DNA from: Acanthosoma haemorrhoidale
Lineage: Eukaryota > Arthropoda > Insecta > Hemiptera > Acanthosomatidae
Length of the DNA stretch: 64,000 nt
Reading direction: 5' to 3'
Assembly (NCBI GenBank): GCA_930367205.1
Contig: OV884014.1
Location: 117,249,768 to 117,313,767, forward strand
A program made the translations under genes and the position numbers. Under the pieces are notes generated by a model. The model ran no database searches and was not told the DNA's origin. It worked only from the letters and a program-made list of their open reading frames with translations. Positions within the stretch are counted from its first letter, which is position 1. Every line of letters begins with the position of its first letter. This document shows positions 43,101 through 57,360 of the stretch, piece after piece.

Positions 43101-45530
43101 ATCATAAGCACTCATTGTTTCACGTGATACGATCATATGATTAAAGTTACGATTGGAGATACTAATAAATGATGTTGAATATAATAGTGCACCATATCAT
43201 TAGCACTTATTGTATCATGTGATGCGATCGTATGATTAAAGTTACAAGTGAATATAACATCAAATGATGTCGATTATAATAGTGTACCGCATCATTGGCA
43301 CTCATTATATCACGTGATACTATCGTATGATTGAAGACACGAGTGAATATAACATCAAATAATGCTAAATATGATTGTATAGTGTAGCATTGACACTCAT
43401 TGTATTACGAGATACGATCGTATGATTGAAGTCACGAGTGAATATAACATCAAATGATGTTGAATATGATTGTATAATGTATCATTAGCACTCATTGTTT
43501 CACGTGATACGATTGTATGATTAAAGTTACAGGTGAATATAACATCAAATGATGTCGATTATGATAGTGTACCGCATCATTGGCACTCATTATATCACGT
43601 GATACTATCGTATGATTGAAGTCACGAGTGAATATAACATCAAATGATGCTAAATATGATTGTATAGTGTATCATTAGCACTCATGTTTTCACGTGATAC
43701 GATCGTATGATTAAAGTTACGAGTAAATATAACATCAAATGATGTCGAATATAATAGTGTACCGCATCATTGGCACTCATTATATCACGTGATACTATCG
43801 TATGATTGAAGTCACGAGTGAATATAACATCAAATAATGCTAAATATGATTGTATAGTGTAGCATTGACACTCATTGTATTACGAGATACGATCGTATGA
43901 TTGAAGTCACGAGTGAATATAACATCTAATGATGTTGAATATGATTGTATAATGTATCATTAGCACTCATTGTTTCACGTGATACGATTGTATGATTAAA
44001 GTTACAGGTGAATATAACATCAAATGATGTCGATTATGATAGTGTACTGCATCATTGGCACTCATTATATCACTTGATACGATCGTATGATTGAAGTCAC
44101 GAGTGAATATATCATCAAATGATGTTGAATATGATAGTGTTGCGTATCATAAGCACTCATTGTATCACGTGATACGATCGTATGATGAAAGTTACGAGTG
44201 AATATAACATCAAATGATGTCGAATAGGATTGTATAGTATATCATTAGCACTTATTGTTTCACGTGATACGATCGTATGATTAAAGTTACGATTGGAGAT
44301 ACTAATAAATGATGTTGAATATAATAGTGCACCATATCATTAGCACTTATTGTATCATGTGATGCGATCGTATGATTAAAGTTACAAGTGAATATAACAT
44401 CAAATGATGTCGATTATAATAGTGTACCACATCATTGGCACTCATTATATCACGTGATACGATCGTATGATTGAAGTCACGAGTGAATATAATATCAAAT
44501 GATGTCAATTATGATAGTGTTGCGTATCATTAGCACTTATTGTTTCACGTGATACGATCGTATGATTAAAGTTACGATTGGAGATACTAATAAATGATGT
44601 TGAATATAATAGTGCACCATATCATTAGCACTTATTGTATCATGTGATGCGATCGTATGATTAAAGTTACAAGTGAATATAACATCAAATGATGTCGATT
44701 ATAATAGTGTACCGCATCATTGGCACTCATTATATCACGTGATACTATCGTATGATTGAAGTCACGAGTGAATATAACATCAAATAATGCTAAATATGAT
44801 TGTATAGTGTAGCATTGACACTCATTGTATCACGAGATACGATCGTATGATTAAAGTCACGAGTGAATATAACATCAAATGATGTTGAATATGATTGTAT
44901 AATGTATCATTAGCACTCATAGTTTCACGTGATACGATCGTATGATTAAAGTTACGAGTGAATATACTATAAAATGATGTCGATTAAGATAGTGTACCAG
45001 ATCATTGGCACTCATTATATCACGTGATACGATCGTATAATGAAAGTTACGAGTGAATATAACATCAAATGATGTCGATTATAATAGTGTACCGCATCAT
45101 TGGCACTCATTATATCACGTGATACTATCGTATGATTGAAGTCACGAGTGAATATAACATCAAATAATGCTAAATATGATTGTAAAGTGTAGCATTGACA
45201 CTCATTGTATCACGAGATACGATCGTATGATTGAAGTCACGAGTGAATATAACATCAAAGAATGCTAAATATGATTGTATAGTGTAGCATTGACACTCAT
45301 TGTATCACGAGATACGATCGTATGATTAAAGTCACGAGTGAATATAACATCAAATGATGTTGAATATGATTGTATAATGTATCATTAGCACTCATTGTTT
45401 CACGTGATACGATCGTATGATTAAAGTTACGAGTGAATATACTATTAAATGATGTCGATTATGATAGTGTACCGCATCATAGTCACTATTTGTATCACGT
45501 GATACGATCGTATGATCAAAGCTACGAGTT
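40179..45530. repeat. Satellite A block A7
   Basis: This is 5,352 bp, or 56 x 95 + 32. Its first 3.7 kb matches A8 almost base for base at an offset of 6,648 bp. A segment of 1,425 bp (15 monomers), about 43880-45305, is present here and absent from A8. A local repeat of about 19 monomers is seen from 41470 onward, with the TCATATCATTACATG marker at about 41685 and 42065 (four monomers apart). The final monomer reads CATAGTCACTATTTG, shared with A9-A11. Confidence 0.96.
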
Positions 45531-46826
45531 AACATAATAGGGCAGGAATTATTGTACCAGCTATGAAATACGCATTTTTGTAAAATTCTACTTTTTGACG
45601 ATATTTTTCTTGTTTTGGTATGAGGAAATCATAATTGTTCAGGAGCTAACGTACCAGCTATAAAATACTCTTATATGTAAAAATTTAACTTTTTGATGAC
45701 ATTTTCCTTGTTTTGGTATCAGGAGAACATAATGGGGCAGGAGCTAACGTACTAGCTATGAAATACCCATTTTTTAAAAATTTGACTTTTTGACGATATT
45801 TTCCTTGTTTTCGTATCAGGAGAACATAATAGGGCAGGAGCTGACGTACTAGCTATGAAATACGCATTTTTTAAAAATTCGACTTTTTGACGATATTTTC
45901 CTGGTTTTCGTATCAGGAGAACATAATCGGGCAGGAGCTAACGTACCAGCTATGAAATACCCATTTTTTAAAAATTCGACTTTTTGACGATATTTTCCTG
46001 GTTTTCGTATCAGGAGAACATAATAGGGCAGGAGCTAACGTACCAGCTATGAAATACGCAATTTTTGTGAAAATTTGAGTTTTCGACGATATTTTCCTTG
46101 TTTTGGTATCAGGAGAACATAATGGGGCAGGAGCTAACGTACTAGCTATGAAATACGCATTTTCGAAAAATTCGACTTTTTGACGATATTTTCCTTGATT
46201 TCGTATCAGGAGAACATAAAAGAGCAGGAGCTAACGTTCCAGCTATGAAATACCCATTTTTTAAAAATTCGACTTTTTGACGATATTTTCCTTGTTTTGG
46301 TATCAGGAGAACATAATGGGGCAGGAGCTAACGTACCAGCTATGAGATACCCATTTTTTTAAAATTTGACTTTTTGACGATATTTTCCTGGTTTTCATAT
46401 CAGGAGAACATAATGGGGCAGGAGCTAACGTACTAGCTATGAAATACGCATTTTTGAAAAATTCAACTTTTTGACGATATTTTTCTCCTTTTCGTATCAG
46501 GAGAACATAATAGGGCAGGAGCTAACGTACCAGCTATGAAATACGACTTTTTGGAAAAATTTGACTTTTGGACGATATTATCTTTGTTTTGGTATCAGGA
46601 GAACATAATGGGACAGGAGCTAACGTACTAGCTCTAAATACGCATTTTTGTAAAAATTCGACTTTTTGACGTCATTTTTCTTGTTTTGGTATTAGGAGAA
46701 CATAATGGGGCAGGTGCTAACGTACAAGCCTATGAAATACGCATTTTTGTAAAAATTCAACTTTTTTAAAATGTTTTCTTTTTTTTGGTATCAGGAGAAC
46801 ATAAAGGGGCAAGAGCTAACGTACAA
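45531..46826. repeat. Satellite B block B7
   Basis: This has the standard 13-monomer order at 1,296 bp. The extra base is in CAAGCCTATG near 46728, where the other blocks have CAAGCTATG. It has a private CATAATCGGGCAGG near 45924. It is the sister of B6 (offset about 6,647 bp). Flanking direct repeats lie at 45502-45529 and 46831-46858. Confidence 0.96.
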
Positions 46827-46846
46827 GATCATACGATCGTATGATC
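46827..46846. repeat. Perfect 20-bp palindrome at B7/A8 junction
   Basis: GATCATACGATCGTATGATC. Confidence 0.93.
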
Positions 46847-49800
46847 AAAGTTACGAGTGAATATGACATCAAATGATGTCAAATATGATAGTGTGCCGTA
46901 TCATTTGCACTTATTGTATCACGTGATACAATCGTATGATTGAAGTTACAGTGAATATACTATTAAATAATGTCGATTATGACAATGTACTGTATCATTG
47001 GCACTCATTGTATCACATGATACGATCGTATGATTGAAGTCATGAATGAATATAACATCAAAAGATGTCGATTATGATAGTGTGCCGCATCATTAGCACA
47101 CATTGTATCACATGATACGATTGTATGATTGAAGTTACGAGTGAATATAACATCAAATGATTTCGAATATGATAATGAACCGCATCATTGGCAATCATTA
47201 TATCACGTGATACCATCATATGATTGAAGTCACGAGTGAATATAACATCAAATGATGTTGGATATGATTGTATAATGTATCATTAGCACTCATTGTTTCA
47301 CGTGATAAGATCGTATGATTAAAGTTACAGGTGAATATAATATCAATTGATGTCGTATATGATAGCGCACCATATCATTAGCACTTATTGTATCATGTGA
47401 TATGATCGTATGATTGAAGTCACGAGTGAATATAACATCAAATAATGCTAAATATGATTGTTTAGTGTAGCATTGACACTCATTGTATCACGAGATACGA
47501 TCGTATGATTAAAGTCACGAGTGAATATACTATAAAATGATGTCGATTATGATAGTGTACCACATCATTGGCACTCATTGTTTCACGTGATACGATCGTA
47601 TGATTAAAGTTACAGGTGAATATAACATCAAATGATGTCGATTATGATAGTGTACCGCATCATTGGCACTCATTATATCACGTGATACGATCGTATGATG
47701 AAAGTTACGAGTGAATATAACATCAAATGATGTCGAATAGGATTGTATAATGTATCATTAGCACTCATTGTTTCACGTGATACGATCGTATGATTAAAGT
47801 TACGATTGGAGATACTAATAAATGATGTTGAATATAATAGTGCACCATATCATTAGCACTTATTGTATCATGTGATGCGATCGTATGATTAAAGTTACAA
47901 GTGAATATAACATCAAATGATGTCGATTATAATAGTGTACCGCATCATTGGCACTCATTATATCACGTGATACTATCGTATGATTGAAGTCACGAGTGAA
48001 TATAACATCAAATAATGCTAAATATGATTGTATAGTGTAGCATTGACACTCATTGTATCACGAGATACGATCGTATGATTGAAGTCACGAGTGAATATAA
48101 CATCAAATGATGTTGAATATGATTGTATAATGTATCATTAGCACTCATTGTTTCACGTGATACGATCGTATGATTAAAGTTACAGGTGAATATAACATCA
48201 AATGATGTCGATTATGATAGTGTACCGCATCATTAGCACTCATTGTTTCACGTGATACGATCGTATGATTAAAGTTACGAGTAAATATAACATCAAATGA
48301 TGTCGAATATGATAATGTACCGTATCATTAGCACTCATATCATTACATGATACGATCGTATGATGAAAGTTACGAGTGAATATAACATCAAATGATGTTG
48401 AATATGATTGTATAATGTATCATTAGCACTCATTGTTTCACGTGATACGATCGTATGATTAAAGTTATGAGTAAAGATAACATCAAATGATGTTGAATAT
48501 GATTGTATAATGTATCATTAGCACTCATTGTTTCACGTGATACGATCGTATGATTAAAGTTACAGGTGAATATAACATCAAATGATGTCGATTATGATAG
48601 TGTACCGCATCATTAGCACTCATTGTTTCACGTGATACGATCGTATGATTAAAGTTACGAGTAAATATAACATCAAATGATGTCGAATATGATAATGTAC
48701 CGTATCATTAGCACTCATATCATTACATGATACGATCGTATGATGAAAGTTACGAGTGAATATAACATCAAATGATGTTGAATATGATTGTATAATGTAT
48801 CATTAGCACTCATTGTTTCACGTGATACGATCATATGATTAAAGTTATGAGTGAAGATAACATCAAATGATGTTGAATATGATTGTATAATGTATCATTA
48901 GCACTCATTGTTTCACGTGATACGATCGTATGATGAAAGTTACAGGTGAATATAATATCAATTGATGTCGTATATGATAGCGCACCATATCATTAGCACT
49001 TATTATATCATGTGATGTGATCGTATGATTAAAGTTACAAGTGAATATAACATCAAATAATGTCGATTATAATAGTATAGCACATCATTGGCACTCATTA
49101 TATCACGTGATACAATCGTATGATTAAGGTTACAAGTGAATAAACTATTAAATGATGTCGAATATGATAGTGTACCGCATCATTGGCACTCATTGTTTCA
49201 CGTGATACGATCGTATGATTAAAGTTACAGGTGAATATAACATCAAATGATGTCGATTATGATAGTGTACTGCATCATTGGCACTCATTATATCACCTGA
49301 TACGATCGTATGATTGAGGTCACGAGTGAATATATCATCAAATGATGTTGAATATGATAGTGTTGCGTATCATAAGCACTCATTGTATCACGTGATACGA
49401 TCGTATGATGAAAGTTACGGGTGAATATAACATCAAATGATGTCGAATAGGATTGTATAGTATATCATTAGCACTTATTGTTTCACGTGATACGATCGTA
49501 TGATTAAAGTTACGATTGGAGATACTAATAAATGATGTTGAATATAATAGTGCACCATATCATTAGCACTTATTGTATCATGTGATGCGATCGTATGATT
49601 AAAGTTACAAGTGAATATAACATCAAATGATGTCGATTATAATAGTGTACCACATCATTGGCACTCATTATATCACGTGATACGATCGTATGATTGAAGT
49701 CACGAGTGAATATAATATCAAATGATGTCAATTATGATAGTGTTGCGTATCATAAGCACTCATTGTTTCACGTGATACGATCATATGATTAAAGTTACGA

Positions 49801-50753
49801 TTGGAGATACTAATAAATGATGTTGAATATAATAGTGCACCATATCATTAGCACTTATTGTATCATGTGATGCGATCGTATGATTAAAGTTACAAGTGAA
49901 TATAACATCAAATGATGTCGATTATAATAGTGTACCGCATCATTGGCACTCATTATATCACGTGATACTATCGTATGATTGAAGACACGAGTGAATATAA
50001 CATCAAATAATGCTAAATATGATTGTATAGTGTAGCATTGACACTCATTGTATTACGAGATACGATCGTATGATTGAAGTCACGAGTGAATATAACATCA
50101 AATGATGTTGAATATGATTGTATAATGTATCATTAGCACTCATTGTTTCACGTGATACGATTGTATGATTAAAGTTACAGGTGAATATAACATCAAATGA
50201 TGTCGATTATGATAGTGTACCGCATCATTGGCACTCATTATATCACGTGATACTATCGTATGATTGAAGTCACGAGTGAATATAACATCAAATGATGCTA
50301 AATATGATTGTATAGTGTATCATTAGCACTCATGTTTTCACGTGATACGATCGTATGATTAAAGTTACGAGTAAATATAACATCAAATGATGTCGAATAT
50401 AATAGTGTACCGCATCATTGGCACTCATTATATCACGTGATACTATCGTATGATTGAAGTCACGAGTGAATATAACATCAAATAATGCTAAATATGATTG
50501 TATAGTGTAGCATTGACACTCATTGTATCACGAGATACGATCGTATGATTAAAGTCACGAGTGAATATAACATCAAATGATGTTGAATATGATTGTATAA
50601 TGTATCATTAGCACTCATTGTTTCACGTGATACGATCGTATGATTAAAGTTACGAGTGAATATACTATTAAATGATGTCGATTATGATAGTGTACCGCAT
50701 CATAGGCACTATTTGTATCACGTGATACGATCGTATGATCAAAGCTACGAGTT
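46827..50753. repeat. Satellite A block A8
   Basis: This is 3,927 bp, or 41 x 95 + 32. It is collinear with A7 from its start to about 50525. It then matches A7 again from about 45301, so it lacks 1,425 bp (15 monomers) relative to A7. The switch happens inside the shared stretch ATTGTAT[T/C]ACGAG, so it is a homologous, register-keeping exchange. Confidence 0.96.
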
Positions 50754-52146
50754 AACATAATAGGGCAGGAATTATTGTACCAGCTATGAAATACGCATTT
50801 TTGTAAAATTCTACTTTTTGACGATATTTTTCTTGTTTTGGTATGAGGAAATCATAATTGTTCAGGAGCTAACGTACCAGCTATAAAATACTCTTATATG
50901 TAAAAATTTAACTTTTTGATGACATTTTCCTTGTTTTGGTATCAGGAGAACATAATGGGGCAGGAGCTAACGTACTAGCTATGAAATACCCATTTTTTAA
51001 AAATTTGACTTTTTGACGATATTTTCCTTGTTTTCGTATCAGGAGAACATAATAGGGCAGGAGCTGACGTACTAGCTATGAAATACGCATTTTTTAAAAA
51101 TTCGACTTTTTGACGATATTTTCCTGGTTTTCGTATCAGGAGAACATAATAGGGCAGGAGCTAACGTACCAGCTATGAAATACCCATTTTTTAAAAATTC
51201 GACTTTTTGATGATATTTTCCTGGTTTTCGTATCAGGAGAACATAATAGGGCAGGAGCTAACGTACCAGCTATGAAATACGCAATTTTTGTAAAAATTTG
51301 AGTTTTCGACGATATTTTCCTTGTTTTGGTATCAGGAGAACATAATGGGGCAGGAGCTAACGTACTAGCTATGAAATACGCATTTTCGAAAAATTCGACT
51401 TTTTGACGATATTTTCCTTGATTTCGTATCAGGAGAACATAAAAGAGCAGGAGCTAACGCTCCAGCTATGAAATACCCATTTTTTAAAAATTCGACTTTT
51501 TGACGATATTTTCCTTGTTTTCGTATCACGAGAACATAATGGGGCAGGAGCTAACGTACCAGCTATGAGATACCCATTTTTTTAAAATTTGACTTTTTGA
51601 CGATATTTTCCTGGTTTTCATATCAGGAGAACATAATGGGGCAGGAGCTAACGTACTAGCTATGAAATACGCATTTTTGAAAAATTCAACTTTTTGACGA
51701 TATTTTTCTCCTTTTCGTATCAGGAGAACATAATAGGGCAGGAGCTAACGTACCAGCTATGAAATACGCATTTTTGTAAAAATTTGACTTTTGGACGATA
51801 TTTTTCTCCTTTTCGTATCAGGAGAACATAATAGGGCAGGAGCTAACGTACCAGCTATGAAATACGCATTTTTGTAAAAATTTGACTTTTGGACGATATT
51901 ATCTTTGTTTTGGTATCAGGAGAACATAATGGGACAGGAGCTAACGTACTAGCTCTAAATACGCATTTTTGTAAAAATTCGACTTTTTGACGTCATTTTT
52001 CTTGTTTTGGTATTAGGAGAACATAATGGGGCAGGTGCTAACGTACAAGCTATGAAATACGCATTTTTGTAAAAATTCAACTTTTTTAAAATGTTTTCTT
52101 TGTTTTGGTATCAGGAGAACATAAAGGGGCAAGAGCTAACGTACAA
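50754..52146. repeat. Satellite B block B8
   Basis: This is 1,393 bp, or 14 monomers plus stub. The extra monomer is a duplication of the ATTTTTCTCC/TTTTGGACGATATT type near 51700-51900, a duplication also present in B9 but not in B10. It also shares TTTTTGATGATATTTT (51206 region) with B9, and it has a private GCTAACGCTCCAG near 51455. Flanking direct repeats lie at 50725-50752 and 52151-52178. Confidence 0.96.
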
Positions 52147-52166
52147 GATCATACGATCGTATGATC
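52147..52166. repeat. Perfect 20-bp palindrome at B8/A9 junction
   Basis: GATCATACGATCGTATGATC. Confidence 0.93.
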
Positions 52167-54934
52167 AAAGTTACGAGTGAATATGACATCAAATGATGTC
52201 AAATATGATAGTGTGCCGTATCATTTGCACTTATTGTATCACGTGATACAATCGTATGATTGAAGTTACAGTGAATATACTATTAAATAATGTCGATTAT
52301 GACAGTGTACTGTATCATTGGCACTCATTGTATCACGTGATACGATCGTATAATTGAAGTCATGAATGAATATAACATCAAATGATGTCGATTATGATAG
52401 TGTGCCGCATCATTAGCACACATTGTATCACATGATACGATTGTATGATTGAAGTTACGAGTGAATATAACATCAATGATTTCGAATATGATAATGAACC
52501 GCATCATTGGCAATCATTATATCACGTGATACCATCATATGATTGAAGTCACGAGTGAATATAACATCAAATGATGTTGGATATGATTGTATAATGTATC
52601 ATTAGCACTCATTGTTTCACGTGATAAGATCGTATGATTAAAGTTACAGGTGAATATAATATCAATTGATGTCGTATATGATAGCGCACCATATCATTAG
52701 CACTTATTGTATCATGTGATGTGATCGTATGATTGAAGTCACGAGTGAATATAACATCAAATAATGCTAAATATGATTGTTTAGTGTAGCATTGACACTC
52801 ATTGTATCACGAGATACGATCGTATGATTAAAGTCACGAGTGAATATACTATAAAATGATGTCGATTATGATAGTGTACCACATCATTGGCACTCATTGT
52901 TTCACGTGATACGATCGTATGAATAAAGTTACAGGTAAATATATAACATCAAATGATGTCGATTATGATAGTGTACCGCATCATTGGCACTCATTATATC
53001 ACGTGATACGATCGTATGATGAAAGTTACGAGTGAATATAACATCAAATGATGTCGAATAGGATTGTATAATGTATCATTAGCACTCATTGTTTCACGTG
53101 ATACGATCGTATGATTAAAGTTACGATTGGAGATACTAATAAATGATGTTGAATATAATAGTGCACCATATCATTAGCACTTATTGTATCATGTGATGCG
53201 ATCGTATGATTAAAGTTATAAGTGAATATAACATCAAATGATGTCGATTATAATAGTGTACCGCATCATTGGCACTCATTATATCACGTGATACTATCGT
53301 ATGATTGAAGTGAAGAGTGAATATAACATCAAATGATGTTGAATATGATTGTATAATGTATCATTAGCACTCATTGTTTCACGTGATACGATCGTATGAT
53401 TAAAGTTACAGGTGAATATAATATCAAATGATGTCGATTATGATAGTGTACCACATCATTAGCACTCATTGTTTCACGTGATACGATCGTATGATTAAAG
53501 TTACGAGTAAAGATAACATCAAATGATGTCGAATATGATAATGTACCGTATCATTAGCACTCATATCATTACATGATACGATCGTATGATGAAAGTTACG
53601 AGTGAATATAACATCAAATGATGTTGAATATGATTGTATAATGTATCATTAGCACTCATTGTTTCACGTGATACGATCGTATGATGAAAGTTACAGGTGA
53701 ATATAATATCAATTGATGTCGTATATGATAGCGCACCATATCATTAGCACTTATTATATCATGTGATGTGATCGTATGATTAAAATTACAAGTGAATATA
53801 ACATGAAATAATGTCGATTATAATAGTATAGCACATCATTGGCACTCATTATATCACGTGATACGATCGTATGATTAAGGTTACGAGTGAATAAACTATT
53901 AAATGATGTCGAATATGATAGTGTACCGCATCATTGGCACTCATTGTTTCACGTGATACGATCGTATGATTAAAGTTACAGGTGAATATAACATCAAATG
54001 ATGTCGATTATGATAGTGTACTGCATCATTGGCACTCATTATATCACTTGATACGATCGTATGATTGAAGTCACGAGTGAATATATCATCAAATGATGTT
54101 GAATATGATAGTGTTGCGTATCATAAGCACTCATTGTATCACGTGATACGATCGTATGATGAAAGTTACGAGTGAATATAACATCAAATGATGTCGAATA
54201 GGATTGTATAGTATATCATTAGCACTTATTGTATCACGTGATACGATCGTATGATTAAAGTTACGATTAGAGATACTAATAAATGATGTTGAATATAATA
54301 GTGCACCATATCATTAGCACTTATTGTATCATGTGATGCGATCGTATGATTAAAGTTACAAGTGAATATAACATCAAATGATGTCGATTATAATAGTGTA
54401 CCACATCATTGGCACTCATTATATCACGTGATACGATCGTATAATGAAAGTTACGAGTGAATATAACATCAAATGATGTCGATTATAATAGTGTACCGCA
54501 TCATTGGCACTCATTATATCACGTGATACTATCGTATGATTGAAGTCACGAGTGAATATAACATCAAATAATGCTAAATATGATTGTAAAGTGTAGCATT
54601 GACACTCATTGTATCACGAGATACGATCGTATGATTGAAGTCACGAGTGAATATAACATCAAATAATGCTAAATATGATTGTATAGTGTAGCATTGACAC
54701 TCATTGTATCACGAGATACGATCGTATGATTAAAGTCACGAGTGAATATAACATCAAATGATGTTGAATATGATTGTATAATGTATCATTAGCACTCATT
54801 GTTTCACGTGATACGATCGTATGATTAAAGTTACGAGTGAATATACTATTAAATGATGTCGATTATGATAGTGTACCGCATCATAGTCACTATTTGTATC
54901 ACGTGATACGATCGTATGATCAAAGCTACGAGTT
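52147..54934. repeat. Satellite A block A9
   Basis: This is 2,788 bp, or 29 x 95 + 33. It is closely related to A3/A4 (same 2-bp longer GGTAAATATATAAC monomer, near 52933) but carries a 1-bp deletion, ATCAATGATTTCG near 52472, also present in A10. The deletion opens a chance 62-codon reverse-strand frame (52325-52513). It has the private variant TATGAATAAAG near 52918, shared with A10. Confidence 0.96.
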
Positions 54935-56521
54935 AACATAATAGGGCAGGAATTATTGTACCAGCTATGAAATACGCATTTTTGTAAAATTCTACTTTTT
55001 GACGATATTTTTCTTGTTTTGGTATGAGGAAATCATAATTGTTCAGGAGCTAACGTACCAGCTATAAAATACTCTTATATGTAAAAATTTAACTTTTTGA
55101 TGACATTTTCCTTGTTTTGGTATCAGGAGAACATAATGGGGCAGGAGCTAACGTACTAGCTATGAAATACCCATTTTTTAAAAATTGGACTTTTTGACGA
55201 TATTTTCTTTGTTTTCGTATCAGGAGAACATAATAGGGCAGGAGCTGACGTACTAGCTATGAAATACGCATTTTTTAAAAATTCGACTTTTTGACGATAT
55301 TTTCCTGGTTTTCGTATCAGGAGAACATAATAGGGCAGGAGCTAACGTACCAGCTATGAAATACCCATTTTTTAAAAATTTGAGTTTTCGACGATATTTT
55401 CCTTGTTTTGGTATCAGGAGAACATAATGGGGCAGGATCTAACGTACTAGCTATGAAATACGCATTTTCGAAAAATTCGACTTTTTGACGATATTTTCCT
55501 GGTTTTCGTATCAGGAGAACATAATAGGGCAGGAGCTAACGTACCAGCTATGAAATACCCATTTTTTAAAAATTCGACTTTTTGATGATATTTTCCTGGT
55601 TTTCGTATCAGGAGAACATAATAGGGCAGGAGCTAACGTACCAGCTATGAAATACGCAATTTTTGTAAAAATTTGAGTTTTCGACGATATTTTCCTTGTT
55701 TTGGTATCAGGAGAACATAATGGGGCAGGAGCTAACGTACTAGCTATGAAATACGCATTTTCGAAAAATTCGACTTTTTGACGATATTTTCCTTGATTTC
55801 GTATCAGGAGAACATAAAAGAGCAGGAGCTAACGTTCCAGCTATGAAATACCCATTTTTTAAAAATTCGACTTTTTGACGATATTTTCCTTGTTTTCGTA
55901 TCACGAGAACATAATGGGGCAGGAGCTAACGTACCAGCTATGAGATACCAATTTTTTTAAAATTTGACTTTTTGACGATATTTTCCTGGTTTTCATATCA
56001 GGAGAACATAATGGGGCAGGAGCTAACGTACTAGCTATGAAATACGCATTTTTGAAAAATTCAACTTTTTGACGATATTTTTCTCCTTTTCGTATCAGGA
56101 GAACATAATAGGGCAGGAGCTAACGTACCAGCTATGAAATACGCATTTTTGTAAAAATTTGACTTTTGGACGATATTTTTCTCCTTTTCGTATCAGGAGA
56201 ACATAATAGGGCAGGAGCTAACGTACCAGCTATGAAATACGCATTTTTGTAAAAATTTGACTTTTGGACGATATTATCTTTGTTTTGGTATCAGGAGAAC
56301 ATAATGGGACAGGAGCTAACGTACTAGCTCTAAATACGCATTTTTGTAAAAATTCGACTTTTTGACGTCATTTTTCTTGTTTTGGTATTAGGAGAACATA
56401 ATGGGGCAGGTGCTAACGTACAAGCTATGAAATACGCATTTTTGTAAAAATTCAACTTTTTTAAAATGTTTTCTTTGTTTTGGTATCAGGAGAACATAAA
56501 GAGGCAAGAGCTAACGTACAA
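54935..56521. repeat. Satellite B block B9 (rearranged, longest)
   Basis: This is 1,587 bp, the longest B block. After the fourth monomer it has a hybrid (CCCATTTTTTAAAAATTTGAG near 55360, written here as CCCATTTTTT joined to AAAAATTTGAG) that fuses standard monomers 5 and 6. Next comes a type-7 monomer whose tail reads CCTGGTTTTCG like type 5. The order then restarts at type 5, so several monomers are present twice. The hybrid recurs in B10 and B11. Flanking direct repeats lie at 54906-54933 and 56526-56553. Confidence 0.95.
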
Positions 56522-56541
56522 GATCATACGATCGTATGATC
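56522..56541. repeat. Perfect 20-bp palindrome at B9/A10 junction
   Basis: GATCATACGATCGTATGATC. Confidence 0.93.
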
Positions 56542-57360
56542 AAAGTTACGAGTGAATATGACATCAAATGATGTCAAATATGATAGTGTGCCGTATCATT
56601 TGCACTTATTGTATCACGTGATACAATCGTATGATTGAAGTTACAGTGAATATACTATTAAATAATGTCGATTATGACAGTGTACTGTATCATTGGCACT
56701 CATTGTATCACGTGATACGATCGTATGATTGAAGTCATGAATGAATATAACATCAAATGATGTCGATTATGATAGTGTGCCGCATCATTAGCACACATTG
56801 TATCACATGATACGATTGTATGATTGAAGTTACGAGTGAATATAACATCAATGATTTCGAATATGATAATGAACCGCATCATTGGCAATCATTATATCAC
56901 GTGATACCATCATATGATTGAAGTCACGAGTGAATATAACATCAAATGATGTTGGATATGATTGTATAATGTATCATTAGCACTCATTGTTTCACGTGAT
57001 AAGATCGTATGATTAAAGTTACAGGTGAATATAATATCAATTGATGTCGTATATGATAGCGCACCATATCATTAGCACTTATTGTATCATGTGATGTGAT
57101 CGTATGATTGAAGTCACGAGTGAATATAACATCAAATAATGCTAAATATGATTGTTTAGTGTAGCATTGACACTCATTGTATCACGAGATACGATCGTAT
57201 GATTAAAGTCACGAGTGAATATACTATAAAATGATGTCGATTATGATAGTGTACCACATCATTGGCACTCATTGTTTCACGTGATACGATCGTATGAATA
57301 AAGTTACAGGTAAATATATAACATCAAATGATGTCGATTATGATAGTGTACCGCATCATT

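Noticed and set aside
52325..52513. 62-codon open frame on the minus strand in A9
   Set aside because: It lies in two A monomers, starts with TTG, and depends on a 1-bp deletion absent from other blocks. Treated as chance.
56700..56888. Identical 62-codon open frame on the minus strand in A10
   Set aside because: It is the duplicated copy of the A9 frame. Identity reflects block duplication rather than protein constraint, since the rest of the block is equally similar.
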